From Cornus controversa (Eukaryota > Streptophyta > Magnoliopsida > Cornales > Cornaceae), in NCBI GenBank assembly GCA_026545225.1, contig CM048846.1:50708270-50772269 (forward strand): a DNA stretch of 64,000 bases, written 5' to 3'. The stretch's first letter is position 1; each line of letters starts with the position of its first letter. The notes under the pieces were generated by a model. That model was not told the origin of the DNA. It did not search any database and saw nothing but the letters and a program-made list of their open reading frames with translations. Shown here piece by piece: positions 12,501 through 23,597 of this stretch. Position numbers and translations under genes: made by a program.

Positions 12501-12677
12501 GGTAGTATATTTGAATGAAGACGAGATTGTGTAAAGTCATTCAAGTCGACTAGGGTGTCTGTTGCGTGTCACTCTTCACTTTACAGGTGGCAAGTTTTTA
12601 TTGGTGGAAATTTTGCCCCCATATTTAGGGTAGTATATTTGAATGAAGACGAGATTGTATGAAGTCATTCAAGTCGT
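12422..12677. repeat. 129-bp tandem duplication
   Basis: Two adjacent copies share GTTGCGTGTCACTC, TTTGCCCCC and TAGTATATTTGAATGAAGAC (ATTTTGCCCC at 12481 and 12610). This extends the end of the larger 578-bp duplication, whose first copy has a related GTGTCACTCTTCACTTGACT block at about 11848. Confidence 0.85.
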
Positions 12678-13353
12678 TAGTTAAAGATAAGCGGTGTAGG
12701 TCATTGAAACACGAAATTTTTCAAGCATGTGTTCGGAATTCGGTTAAAAAAGAGAAATGGATGACTTTCTTGTAGAGAATTGGTACATCATAGGTTTCAA
12801 TGTCCATTTTTAGAACACGATATGGAGAGGAGTTTGAATGGTTAGTCAGTGGTTGAGCTAAATCTGAATGCTTCAATGTCATGTTTACAGTTTGATACTT
12901 CTCGAGAGAAATGAGAAATAAACATATATAAGCTTAAAATGAAACATAAGCTTCTTTTTTTCCCTGAATAGAGTATCATTGATTTTAGTCTAATATGTTA
13001 TATAAATTTGATATTTCATGTTAGTAATGAACACTTGAGCCGAAATAATAGGATGAGAGAAAATAGATTATATTGACATTGTGTTGTGAGATTTTATTCG
13101 ACTTGTGTAAGTGGTTAATTTTTTTACTGGTGCTACATTACACTATCTTAATATTGTGAATGAAAATTTTCTTTATATTTAAAATAATTTCCTATTTTTC
13201 TTCTTGTTATATAATTAATAATACGTTATCATCTCTAATAATAATGCATGAAAAATACGTTTGTATAAAAATGATAAATTCTCCTGTAAAAAGAACCTCT
13301 TACCCAAAAAAAAGAAAAATCACCAACAGTTACAATCTAGTGATATTTCTTAT
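12678..13353. other. Intergenic sequence without recognised gene
   Basis: Moderately AT-rich. The short ORF at 13160-13432 crosses into the next transposon and has no family resemblance. Confidence 0.55.
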
Positions 13354-13629
13354 AGGGTTAAGTGTATTAAACCCCCTTAAACTATCTTTTCTCTCTCTAA
13401 AAATTCTCCTGAACTATCATTTGAATATTTAACCCCCTAAACTATCTTCTCTCTCTGCAATAAACCCCAAAATGTTAAATTGTCATCCAAAATCTAACTT
13501 TAGTTAACACACTTGACCTATCCCAAATTTAGAATGCCAAAAATACTCTTATGACTGTTAGACCCATTATATATATAAATACACCTTATATTTCAATCTC
13601 TACTACCAACTTATTTTATTGTATTTTCT

Positions 13630-13674
<45 letters not shown>

Positions 13675-14439
13675 ATTTTATAAAAGTTTTTTATTCTTAT
13701 TAACTTATAATTTTGTATTTATTATTATATTATATTTTTATATTATATATAATTGTATTTATATATAGCTCTTATTTTATTGTATTTTCTTCTTATATGT
13801 ATCTTTATATATATTATATACATATCTTTATATTTATATATATTTTTTTATTTTTTTTATTTTATAAAAGATTTTTATTCTTATTGACTTATAATTTTGT
13901 ATTTATTGTATTTTATTTATATTTATATTTTTTAATTATTGTATTTTATTTTGTTATATTTGTATTTTTTGAGTAACAAATTTTTTATTTATTCTATTTT
14001 CTAATTTTTTTTCTAAAATTTAAATTTATTGTATTATATTATATTATATTTTTGAATAAGAAAATTTTTTATTTATCATATTTTATAAAAAATTCAGAAA
14101 TGAAAACTTGAAATGAAAAATGAAATCTGAAACTGACATCATTTTCATTTTTTAGAAATAAAAAATATGTTACCAAACACGATTTTTGCTGTGACTTCCA
14201 AACAAATAAAAATGAAAACTGAAATCTGGAATTGGAATGGTTAACAGGGCCTTAGTCTATTTCACCAACAAGCATACATATTAACTAAGGACAAAAAAGT
14301 AATTTGACTTTTTCGTTAAATGCTAGTTGACAGTTTGTCCAATGTGTGTTTTTTATAGTTCAAAGGGCCAATTTGTAGTTCAAAGGAATTTCTTGCAATC
14401 TGGTGATAGTTCAAAGGAGTTTAATGCACTTAACCCTTT
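13354..14439. mobile_element. Non-autonomous TIR element with AT-only core (family D)
   Basis: The left end AGGGTTAAGTGTATTAAACC and right end (reverse complement AAGGGTTAAGTGCATTAAAC) are inverted repeats, followed inside by matching TTCAAACTATC-type blocks. The interior contains (TA)n at about 13637-13671 and a long TTTTATTTATAT stretch that gives low-complexity ORFs only. Related ends appear at about 20466-20620. The target duplication is not resolved, so Mutator-like versus hAT is open. Confidence 0.6.
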
Positions 14440-14729
14440 TTTATATCTGTCAAAGTAAAGATTGAGTGTCCAAATCCCCACATAGGTTAAGTGTGCATGA
14501 GTAAATTTAGCACCAAAAAAAAAAAAATTCTTCTACAAAAGAAATTATGAACAAGTTACCCTTAATTCAATATATGTCATCTCATAAATAATGTTACCAA
14601 CTCAACTTTTACTTTGTATTTTCTCATTCTCTTTTATTCAAAATTCATTGTTTTACACAATAACAAAACTTTGGTTAACAAGTGAAAGAATGTGAGAATA
14701 TCTACTTTATGTAAAAGAATATTGTTGAT
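14440..14729. other. Intergenic spacer
   Basis: AT-rich with a short A run at 14516-14527; no feature recognised. Confidence 0.5.
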
Positions 14730-15780
14730 GCAATTTTCAATACGATCCAATTTGACGCAAACTCCTGCAAGAAAGAGGAGATGAGATTGAGTCCAACATC
14801 ATCAGGGTATTAGTCGGATACACTCCGATGATAAGTTAGTGCTTGATTTATATATAACATAAAAGTATTTTGATTTTTAATTTTAGCGTAACTTGTTAGT
14901 TGACTGACCCATTTTATTCATTCAGGTTTCGTGACGGTTGTCATGTCATGTTAAACTAATCCGCTTATCCTCTTCATCTTTTCAGTTGTCGGATTTATCC
15001 TTATCAGGTGTCCCCCGTTCTTGATGGATTACTTGTTTGTTGCATATGTAGACACGCCAATACGCGCGTCTATTAATTCAAAGTCTAATAGGTTCATGTT
15101 GCATCAATATAAACAAAATATTTTTTTTCCAACTCGGGTGTGCCGAGCTCTCTTTTCCTTTTACAACTCTTTTGACCGAACTCTCTTGTGTCAAGCTTTT
15201 TTATAATTATTATTTTATACGGGAAGAGTTCTTTAAGGCTAAGATGGTAGAGGAGAGCCCTCTAAGGGGAGAACCCTTCGGAGAGAGCTCTCCTTTTAAG
15301 AAGGGGAATTACTGCTCGACCTTTTAAGAAAGGGAGTTGTTCAACTTTCTTTTAAATAATGGGATGCATTCGAGTCACCCTTTAAGAAGGGGAGTTACTG
15401 CTCAATCCTTTAAGAATGGAATTTGTTAGGCTAGCCTTTTAAGAAAGAGAGTTGTTGCTCGACCTTTTAAGAAGGTGAGTTGTTCAACTCACTTTTTACG
15501 AAAGCGAGTTACTGTTCGACCTTTTAAGAAGGATAGTAGTTTGGTTCATCCTTTAATAAGGGGAGGTGTTGTAGCCCCGGACTTCACTCAGCCTCTTAAG
15601 GGATTCTTAGTCTCACCCCTTTAGTAAAGGGTAGCCTCAGGCTTCACTTAGAGGTTCGTAGTCTTGTCCCTTTTAGAAAGAGGGTTGGTAGGCTCGAGCT
15701 TCGTGATCTCATTACTTTAATTAATAAAGGAGTTCGTAGATCTGAGATTCATGAGCTCACCATATAATGTTTGGGGTGAA
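14730..15780 (+). mobile_element. TAT/Ogre-like LTR fragment
   Basis: GTCGGATACACTCCGATGAT at about 14811 and CAGGTGTCCCCCGTTCTTGA at about 15006 parallel GATTACACTCCGACGCTCAA and CAGATGCCCCCTGTTCATGA in the LTR at 22602-23560, in the same order. An edge near 14730 (TGTTGATGCAATTT) resembles the TGATGAAGCACAAAT start of that LTR. No coding region follows; a minisatellite does. Assignment rests on shared words and layout. Confidence 0.5.
15291..15576. repeat. 28-30-bp minisatellite, about ten units
   Basis: Degenerate units follow the pattern CCTTTTAAGAAGGGGAGTT plus a GTTGTTCAAC/ACTGCTCGAC variable end. Neighbouring units are related but not identical, so the array is old. The core CTTTTAAGAAG is itself a near-palindrome. 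It lies inside the TAT-like LTR fragment. Confidence 0.85.
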
Positions 15781-16800
15781 TATGTCGTTGATTTTTGTCT
15801 ATGAATGATTCTACAATGTCCTACTTAAGGGTTTTGGGTGTGGTCTATCACAAGAAATTCATCATCACTTTTGTTAAGGTGAGGAGTTCGAATCACAAAA
15901 TCGGTACCTCCTCATGTTGAGGTCATATTACTACTTCGTGGACCTGATCAATTCAGTCTTGACTTGGTCAATTAGGTAGCTAAGCAAAGAGGTAGCCTGG
16001 ACAACCTAGCAGTTAATTTTGTTTTATAATTCGGTCCGATTTCGGTTTCAAAAGTAAAAAATGGTTAGTTAACTGCTCAGTTCTCAATTTGCATCCTATA
16101 TGACCAAACCAGACTGGACCGAACTGTTAACTAATTAAATATTATAATAACTTTCTAAATCCAAATTCAATAATATATTTTATATATAATATAATAATAA
16201 ATCTTTAAATGAGACGTCAATGTTGACATACATACTTTGAATTAGTTTGAGAACAAAGTACCTCTTATATATTCAAATTATAAAAAATAAAAAAAGTTCA
16301 AAATTATGAAATCGAACCGAATTAAATCAATCCCTCAAAATTCGACTTGGTTGAATCCCAATGATTCCTGCCAACCAGTTTAGTTTCAATTTCTATAAAC
16401 GGTAGGGACGGATTTAATTCTGATTCACGCTAAAACCGTTCCATGGCGACAAATCGAATCACTCGTACACAAGACTCGTTTGTAAGCGAATCGTACTTCA
16501 CGTGTTTCCATAGCTATAAAAAAAATATATATATATATATATAGATAGATACATATATATACAGTGCGTGACAATCGTGGCTCGTAAAAAGCGGAGCTTG
16601 ACCGTGTTTGGAATTTGTGAGGAGACTGACTCGGATTAATTTAGTACTAGTATTTAATTGAAACATTAATTATGATAATTATTTTATTTAAAAGGGCACG
16701 TAATTCAAGCGCTTGAATTAAATAAAAAAGAGGATAAAAAAAAATAGTAAACAATACTGTATAAAATTGATGAGGAGATGAGGACTTGTGAACGACGATT
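15781..16800. other. Intergenic, transposon-derived fragments
   Basis: 15990-16420 contains TTCGGTCCGATTTCGGTTTC and, in opposite orientation, AATCGAACCGAATTAAATC, resembling the ends of a decayed TIR element but without clear borders. A short (TA)n sits at about 16524-16545. No gene seen. Confidence 0.4.
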
Positions 16801-17065
16801 AAAATAATGATATCAGAGCCGTCGCTTTTGTTTCTTTGTCGTTTCGTCGTCTTTTATCCAGTGATGAAGGGGGTGGGCTCCACCGGCTGGGTCAGCGCAC
16901 GTGGGCAGATGGGGCACCTCAACCCATTTGCTGAGCTGCCTCCAAGTCTTCAATTATTTTTCGTGCCCCACTTGCCCCCATACACTGTCCCAGCTTTGTC
17001 TGCTGCCCGTAACGTTTCCGGTCAGCTCCACACGTGCGGCTCTAACTCTGGTCAGCATGTGTGAG
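16801..17065. promoter_or_regulatory. GC-rich island with two CACGTG motifs, unassigned
   Basis: This patch of about 260 bp is clearly GC-richer than its surroundings and holds GCGCACGTGGGC (about 16896) and CCACACGTGCGGC (about 17028), both with G-box cores. It is open in more than one frame, but the translations match no family I know and have no plausible gene structure. It may be a relic exon, a conserved regulatory block or part of a decayed element. Confidence 0.3.
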
Positions 17066-17333
17066 GCGACTATAGACAAAATTAAGATGACATATTTAAA
17101 CCTACATATTTATATATAAATGGTAGAATTTAATTATAATTTTATGAAATTAAAAAAAAAAAAAGAAGCTATAATGGTAGTTGTAATTTCCTTTTCATGT
17201 CTTTTATGTTAGAAATTATTAATCTATGATTGAAAATTTTCCTAAAATATCAATCCATTAATGAAAAATTAAACATCTACTTCAAATTTCACGGGTGTCA
17301 CCAATGTCAATAGATGAATTAATTCAAACACGA

Positions 17334-17427
17334 TTAAAGGTCAATATGCTTAATCCTAAAAATGGTATGTTTGTTAAATATTAAAGGTCAATATGCTTAA
17401 TCCTAAAAATGGTATGTTTGTTAAATA
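17334..17427. repeat. 47-bp perfect tandem duplication
   Basis: 17334-17380 and 17381-17427 are identical by eye, beginning TTAAAGGTCAATATGCTTAA. The lack of differences points to a recent event such as replication slippage. Confidence 0.9.
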
Positions 17428-17436
17428 TTAAACAAA

Positions 17437-18605
17437 TGTTCATAGAATTCCTAATTTTCTGTAGTTAACTTTATAATTTTTTAAGAAATTTACATTTTGA
17501 ATTTTTTTGATTTTATGTAATTTTTTTATTTTCAGTAACTTTTGTATTTTAGTGTTAATTTATATTTAGTTGTTGTCCAATTTATGATTCTTGATTTTAT
17601 GTAATTTTCAATCTGCTACAGTAGTTTTAGCTCTCTGTTTTTTTTTCTTTAGATTATTTTTTCTCTTCATAAGCTGATTGGATTAATCCAACTATAACAG
17701 GTCGAACAGTTACCAATGAACCTGTTTTTCCTTCTTTAGATTATTTTCTCTTTATAAGCTAATTGCATTAGTCTAACTGTAATAGGTCGGTCGCTTACCA
17801 ATGAACCAAAAGTCTAAACTGATTGTATTTGTCCAACTATAACGGGTCGTGCGCTTACTAATGATCCAAAAGTCTAAACTATTGTGTAGTAGTTTTAGCT
17901 ATCTGTTTTCCCTTTTTCTCTTCTTTAGATTATTTTCTCTTCATAAGCTGATTGCATTAGTCTAACTATAACGAGTAACGGGTCGTGTGCTTACTAATAA
18001 TCCAAAAGTCTAAATTATTGTGTAGTAGCTTTAGTTCTCTGTTTTTCCTTTTTCTCTTCTTTAGATTATTTCTCTTCATAAGTTAATTGCATTAGTCCAA
18101 TTGTAACGAGTCGAGCGCTTACCACCACATATAAGCACATCCACTTCACCATACTCAGGCAATGTGGTACGTTACAATCACCCTCTCTTGAGAGTCAGGT
18201 CCTCTCTAACACCTCCCTCATGGGCTTGGGCACCATCCGCCACATGTCCGGCTGGGCTCTAATACCAACTAATGCAATCAGAAAATAATGTAAAGAAGGA
18301 AAAATAAAAAGCTGGATCAAGTTAGGGAATAGCTTAAACACCCACAACTCAACCTCAAAAGAAACGGGGAGGTAGAAATTAAGCTACTGCAGCAGACTAA
18401 ATATATTAATAATGTAAAAAAAAATCTTCATTCCTCCCTAATCTATGCCATAAATTGGACAATTACCAAATATAAATTAAAACTAAAATAGAAAAATTGT
18501 TGGAAATAAAAAAATTACATAAAATCAGAAAAATTCATAATATGAAAATTTTCTAAAAATTATAAAGTTGAATGTAGAAAATTAGAAATTTTGTAAATGC
18601 ATCAC
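17437..18605. mobile_element. Inverted repeat with LTR-like arms around a tRNA-primer-site leader
   Basis: The left arm (about 17437-17700) reappears inverted at about 18262-18605. Shared words include CTAATTTTCT, AACTTTATAATTTTT, TTGATTTTATGTAATTTTTT and TTAATTTATATTTAGT..TTGTCCAATTTATG. Adjacent to the right arm, GGGCTCTAATACCA at 18254-18267 is the reverse complement of TGGTATTAGAGCCC, a tRNA-Met-type primer-binding site, so the right arm behaves as the 5' LTR of a minus-strand TRIM-like element. The left copy is flipped instead of direct, which a normal LTR element would not show. Confidence 0.55.
17648..18120. repeat. Tandem array of about five TTCATAAGCTGATTGCATTAGTC units
   Basis: Units contain TTTAGATTATTTTCTCTTCA, AAGCTGATTGCATTAGTC, AACTATAACGGGTCG and GCGCTTACCAATGA, sometimes followed by CCAAAAGTCTAAACT. 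Spacing varies from about 60 to 150 bp because some units lack the TTTAGATTATTTTC half. They expand the inner edge of the left arm of the surrounding inverted repeat. Confidence 0.8.
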
Positions 18606-19019
18606 ACAAGAAGACTTGTGTAGTTTGATAATACATATCATTTGGTATCTTGGTTGAATGTTAATCAATTTTTCTTTTTCGATAAATAAATGTTAATCAA
18701 ATTAAAATGATATATATATATATTGTCGACGATAGTGGTGTCTGATTTTTTAGAATATCTAATAATCTACCATTGGACACATGTAGTCTTCCGTCTCACA
18801 TGTACCGGATAATTACCAAAACAATTTCTAAACGTGATTCCAAGAGGATTCGAATTTCCAACTTCAGGATGTGAAAAATGACATGGTTAAACCTATTTAA
18901 CTCTAATACAAAATCCAGATGTTATGCTTAGAACACATTAACTTAATACTCCTAGTTTGTTTTTTCAAGTCTTTTATTAGTTTTAAATATTGTCTCCAAT
19001 AATATACAAATTTGATATG

Positions 19020-19051
<32 letters not shown>

Positions 19052-19579
19052 TGGTTTAAGCAAGATTGGACTATAGGAATCAAATAATGTTAAGTTGATT
19101 GACTATGAAATTATAGGAAACATGTTTATTTGAAACAAATCAAAGAATAACCCTACTCTAGTAGAATCTTTGGTATAAAATTATATGTCAGATTTAGCTC
19201 CAATAATATTAATTGTCACACCTTGTAATTGAAAGTTTTTCATGAAAAATTTAATTGATCAATACTAACTTTTAATAAGGAATTACAATGAATTAGTATC
19301 ATGTAAATATAGCATTTCTCTTTTTCATGTGATGTGAGAAATTAAAACCTCCTTGCAGTGGTTTTTACATTGGAGGGGTCCAAATCTCACCGTTAGTATG
19401 AATTGGAATCAATCAAAATAGCTGATTTATAGGATTTGGCTTTTGTGAGACGAGTGGACCCCATTAATTGCTGCTGTTAGAGCTGTTTTCGTCCTTGTTA
19501 GGCTCACTCCATCCATCGTTCGTACTGTTAGGTTATGAGAAGGATGAGGTGGCATTCTGCCAAATGACAGAGACAACGA

Positions 19580-19582
<3 letters not shown>
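18606..19582. other. Intergenic sequence
   Basis: (TA)n at about 18709-18722 and 19018-19053. No coding or RNA gene recognised. Confidence 0.55.
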
Positions 19583-19633
<51 letters not shown>

Positions 19634-19654
19634 TATATATATATATATACACAC
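19583..19654. repeat. (TA)n microsatellite with two TACACA interruptions
   Basis: One of the longest TA tracts in the window. It generates repetitive Ile-Tyr ORFs on both strands, which are not genes. Confidence 0.95.
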
Positions 19655-20254
19655 CCCGTGATACATGTTATCGGTGTCATTAATCAATTATAATTTATCA
19701 TGTAAATAAAAATACATCACATCAATATTTAGTCCGATCAAAAGTATTTTTCAAAGATGCCATCAGCTTGAAATTGCTTTCCAATTAATCAAACATATTT
19801 TTAATTTAAAAAATTACGTTTTGAGAAGTGTTTGATGATGAAATAAATCATATTTAGAGTAGAGTTTTAATACAAAATACACTTTTTGTGAAGCTCAAAA
19901 TTTGAACTTTTTAAAATTACGTTCGAGTTACATCTACAATATTTTAGGTCATTTTATTTTTATTTTTACAATATAATCTTTGTTTAGTTTTTATAAATAC
20001 AATATTAAACAAACGTGTTGGTTCTAAAAATCTCAACGATAATTTCGTATCACTGATTTGAATCATTGTCACTGTTGTCTAAGACTCTATCGTCGATCAC
20101 TGTTATTGTTTTGTGAAATCTATAGTCAATTACTGTTATTGTTAAAGCCAATAAAATTTTACAGTAATTAATATTTGAATAAAGCATAGGTGTGAACTCG
20201 ACTATCATTTGAAATATATATAATATAATTACAATACAAAGTATATACAAATTT

Positions 20255-20430
20255 AAATTCGGTTCAAATTGAGGTTGAGTTGCTGACACCTCAACCAAAT
20301 TTCAACCCTAATTATGTTTGGATTGATAATTTTTAACACAGGCCTAACTATAATTGTAAAAATGGTTGCCCAAACCCATAAAAAATTGAATTAAGTTTAA
20401 ATTGGTCCACGCAAGGTGCACCCTTAAACT
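20255..20430. mobile_element. hAT-like family A fragment, inverted
   Basis: Read on the minus strand it gives AAGGGTGCACCTTG, CAATTTTTTATGGGTTTGGG, ATTTTTACAATTATAG and a TTGGTTGAGG region. These correspond in order to the left half of the element at 5897-6449 (AGGGGTGCAGCTTGGG, CCCAATTTTTTATAAGC, TTTTTACAATTAGGG). Confidence 0.5.
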
Positions 20431-20465
20431 AATGCACATGTTTATTACTATATGGATAATATAGT

Positions 20466-20620
20466 AAAAGGGTAAAGTGCATAAAACCCCCTCTAGTTTA
20501 AAAAACGTGCAAAAAATCTCCTTTCATGTTCACTTTGTACCCATATAGTTTCAAAAATGTGCAAATCAACCCTTCTGGGCTAAAAACATATTTTAAGTTC
20601 CAATTTTACCCTTCAACATA
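20466..20620. mobile_element. Family D-like terminal fragment
   Basis: AAAGGGTAAAGTGCATAAAA followed by CCCCCTCTAGTTTAAA and ACCCATATAGTTTCAAA resembles the left end of the element at 13354. No matching right end was found. The sequence on to 21000 is AT-rich and featureless. Confidence 0.4.
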
Positions 20621-22277
20621 ATTTCTTAATATTTTCAACATTAACAATTTTATTCTTTTATATACTTTTTTTTAAAATATTGATTTAATTATAAATAAAA
20701 TATTCTTGTTTTATTAAAAAAAACATTTGACATTACTTAATTTCTTAATATTTTCAATAATAGAAATTTTATTCTTTTTATATATATTTTTAAAAATATT
20801 AATTTAATTATATATAAAATATTATTATTTTATTATCATTTCGTGGTCAAGCAAAAAAAAATTTTAAAAAAACTTCGTTGTTTTTACATTATTTTTTTCC
20901 TGGCATTGTTTAAAATCTCTTTTAGAAAGAAGAGATTACACCATTTAGACTAGTGTTAATTGAAATTCAGCTCACTTTATAGTGTTTAAATCATGAAAAT
21001 TTAAAAAAAAAAAAATTCATTATACATGTAAAGTGTAAACTTACAGTTCAGGAGGTGAAGATAACAGTAGCCAATAATTTCTCCCAAAATCTCTTTCCTG
21101 AATCAGCCAGAGACTACAATTAAGGAAGAGTGGTGCTCAAAATTAAGGTCTGTTATGGTACCGTTTGTACTTGATAAGGACAATGAAATGACATGACATA
21201 TTAATTAACTAATTAATAATGCTTTAGACTTTTCATAAGAAAAGCTGTAACCCATGAGATGGTACAAAACAAAATATGTATATTAGATTCACTAATTTGA
21301 TTACGATTAAGATTAAAGTGAAGCTTAAGACAAAGAAAAATGAATAGATTGCATTATTATATTGATTGGTTCAACTACAAGGAAGCTTAATTAAGATAAT
21401 CATCAATTAATCATATAAATAAATTTTAGTAGATTAATTAGATTGGCTGGCAAAAAAATTAAATTATAATCCTCATTCTCGTTACTTGGGATCTGTGAAT
21501 TAAATCCTAATAGGCTCATTAACCACAAACTAAACAAGTGGATATATCATATAATTAACAATAGGAAAAGCACATGCATGCATGCATGACCTAATGTCTT
21601 GTTAAGTAAGTAATAAAAAATAAACCTGCCTACTACTACTACTACTAGTCATTTCATTTTGGACTCTCAGATGATTAGGTTAGCAAACTCTAAAGGCACA
21701 CAATTATTGGCAAACTAAGTGGATCATTTAAGATAAAGTCCCACCTTTGGTTAATCACAAATCAAAGACCTAAGAAAGGACCACTTGATGAAAATCAATT
21801 AAGAATGTAAAACAAAATTACTACTCATGCATTTAAGCATATGTCCAAGTACTATAAAGTGATGGATAGAAGAGGCTTTGGCTCAATCCCAAGTACATCT
21901 GACAACCCCTTTTGGAGAGAAAAAGGTAAGTCTAGATCAATCCTAACTTAGAGTTTCTTCAAAGCCAAGTTTGAGCAAGCTAGCTAGTACCATGCTTGCA
22001 CTCGCTCATTTACAATGCTTACCATTATCTTTCAAACTCTCATTGTATATAAGGTCATAATGAACATGAATATTGTGTTCTCTAGCATCAATTTTAGTAA
22101 TTCATTTGCTTATTTTCTTGTACCCCCAAACCTTATGCATATATCAGTGAAACAAGATTCACTCACATGGCTTCCTTAACTAGTTTTTATACAAGGGGTT
22201 GCTCCACATGTTTTGCCATGAGATCTGTTTTTTTTCAGCAAATATTACAGGGCAAAGCTTTACACTCTTGAAAGCAG
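20621..22277. other. Intergenic sequence; possible unassigned transcription start near 21.85 kb
   Basis: No protein-coding gene recognised. CTATAAA at 21852-21858 is a TATA-like box, and GGTAAGT at 21925-21931 is an excellent 5' splice-site match with a GC-richer stretch between, so a noncoding transcript or a lost first exon is conceivable. Simple repeats: (CATG)n near 21577 and (ACT)n near 21630. Confidence 0.3.
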
Positions 22278-22601
22278 GAATGTGGCAATTCGTGTTGTCG
22301 AGTCGTGTTCGTGTCTTGTAGATTGATGAGTATCCAGCTAAACAGTTCAACTCTAACTTGATTCATTTAATAATTGTGTCAGAGACCCACAACTTTAACC
22401 CAACCTATTTATTAAACGTGTTACACGTGTCAACCCGTGTAACCCGTTTAATTAACATGTTCTATAATGACACAACTCGTTCAATAATTTTTTTTAATCC
22501 ACTTAACTTATATGATATGAGTTTGTCCACACCCTAAGAATTTGTCTGAAGATCATTTAAAAAATAAAGTACATATCTATATATAAACCCTAAAATCAAA
22601 A
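22278..22601 (-). mobile_element. hAT-like family B, inverted right-half fragment
   Basis: The reverse complement follows the right half of the 9901-10617 element in order: ATATAAACCCTAAAATC, ACTCATATCATATAAGTTAA, AACGTGTTACACG, TATTTATTAAACGTG (on + strand), AATAATTGTGTCAGAGACC and the terminal GTGGCAATTCGTG. The left half is missing. The fragment abuts the TAT-like LTR at 22602, whose insertion may have truncated it. Confidence 0.7.
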
Positions 22602-23560
22602 TGATGAAGCACAAATTCACTCCCGATTTAATTAAACGCGAACCTGTAAAAGGACAAAACAAAGGTAACCAGAAAGGCACAGGCGTGGTGCTGGCCGATT
22701 ACACTCCGACGCTCAAGTCAGATATCGAAAAGGCTTTGAAAGTTGTAAAGCCACTCATAGGATATTAATTACGTACCTGGTATATAGACCGTCTTTATAT
22801 TTATAGCGGCCAAATGGGAACATATCCTAATAGGAGATTGACTCTTTAGTTCCCCAGCCTTACCGGGAGATAGAAAATTCCTAGTTAAAGTACATCTCTC
22901 ATCCACGTCACACGAATCATTGTTGCCCACGTCACCTGGATTTATAATTGGAGTCAAACACCTCATCAGATGCCCCCTGTTCATGAGGGCTGCTTGTCGG
23001 TCCTTAGGAACACTTTGATTAGCCCGTGGGGCCATAAAAACGGACCCTTGGCCCATGAAACCTTTTTGAACCTCCACACTAGATCCTAAATTCCACCCTA
23101 CTCAGTTAGTGGGCCCCGAACTCACAACCTCTGAAGACTGGCTTGGGCTGCCCTTTTAGGTCTCTAGGAGCTGACCTCGGCCAGCCTCTAGGGGCCGGCT
23201 TTGGCCGGTCCCTTGGGGCCAACGTTAGTCAGTCTCTTGGGGCTAGCCTTGGTTGGTTCCTAGGGGGACAGTTCCTAGGGGCGGTCCTAGACAGTTCCTA
23301 GGGGCTGGCCCTAGACGGTTTCTAGGGAAGGGTTTTCATTAGCCGTCTGCTTTTTTGCTATTTTCTCGTCCGTTGGCTTTATGAACGTTGGGATATAGCC
23401 GTTTGCAATTGGAACGTTATAATTCGAACGTTACCCGTGGCCCATGCCTATATAACATTCAGTATATGCAAAACTCCATTACTTCTTTTTTGTATCGTTG
23501 ACTTTATTTTCTTCAGCACCACTTCGAGAAGCCCGACCCCGAGCTTTTTGCTCATTACTT
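22602..23560 (+). mobile_element. 5' LTR and leader of a compact TAT/Ogre-like retrotransposon
   Basis: TGATGAAGCACAAATTCACT at 22602 is repeated as TGATGAAGCACAAATCCACT at 25084 and continues for about 110 bp in both places (ACCTGTA.AAGGACAAAA, AAAGGTAACC, GATTACACTCCGAC), so these are the two LTR starts. The LTR carries a minisatellite at about 23150-23330 and a TATA-like CCTATATAAC at about 23447. The boundary between LTR and leader is not resolved; the gag-like relic begins at 23598. Confidence 0.65.
23150..23335. repeat. GC-rich minisatellite inside the TAT-like LTR
   Basis: Units of roughly 25-30 bp follow CTAGGGGCTGGCCTTGGCCGG and TTCCTAGGGGC variants, about seven copies, strongly degenerate. 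Confidence 0.8.
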
Positions 23561-23597
23561 TCCCCTCTATAAAGCTTTTTAGTTCATTTACTTCTTT

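Noticed and set aside
16807-17119. Possible 85-residue protein in the GC island
   Set aside because: Two overlapping frames are equally open, there is no domain resemblance, and no gene structure; kept only as a GC island.
21861-21905. miR171-related segment (GGCTCAATC)
   Set aside because: Only a nine-base match, no hairpin partner of suitable length.
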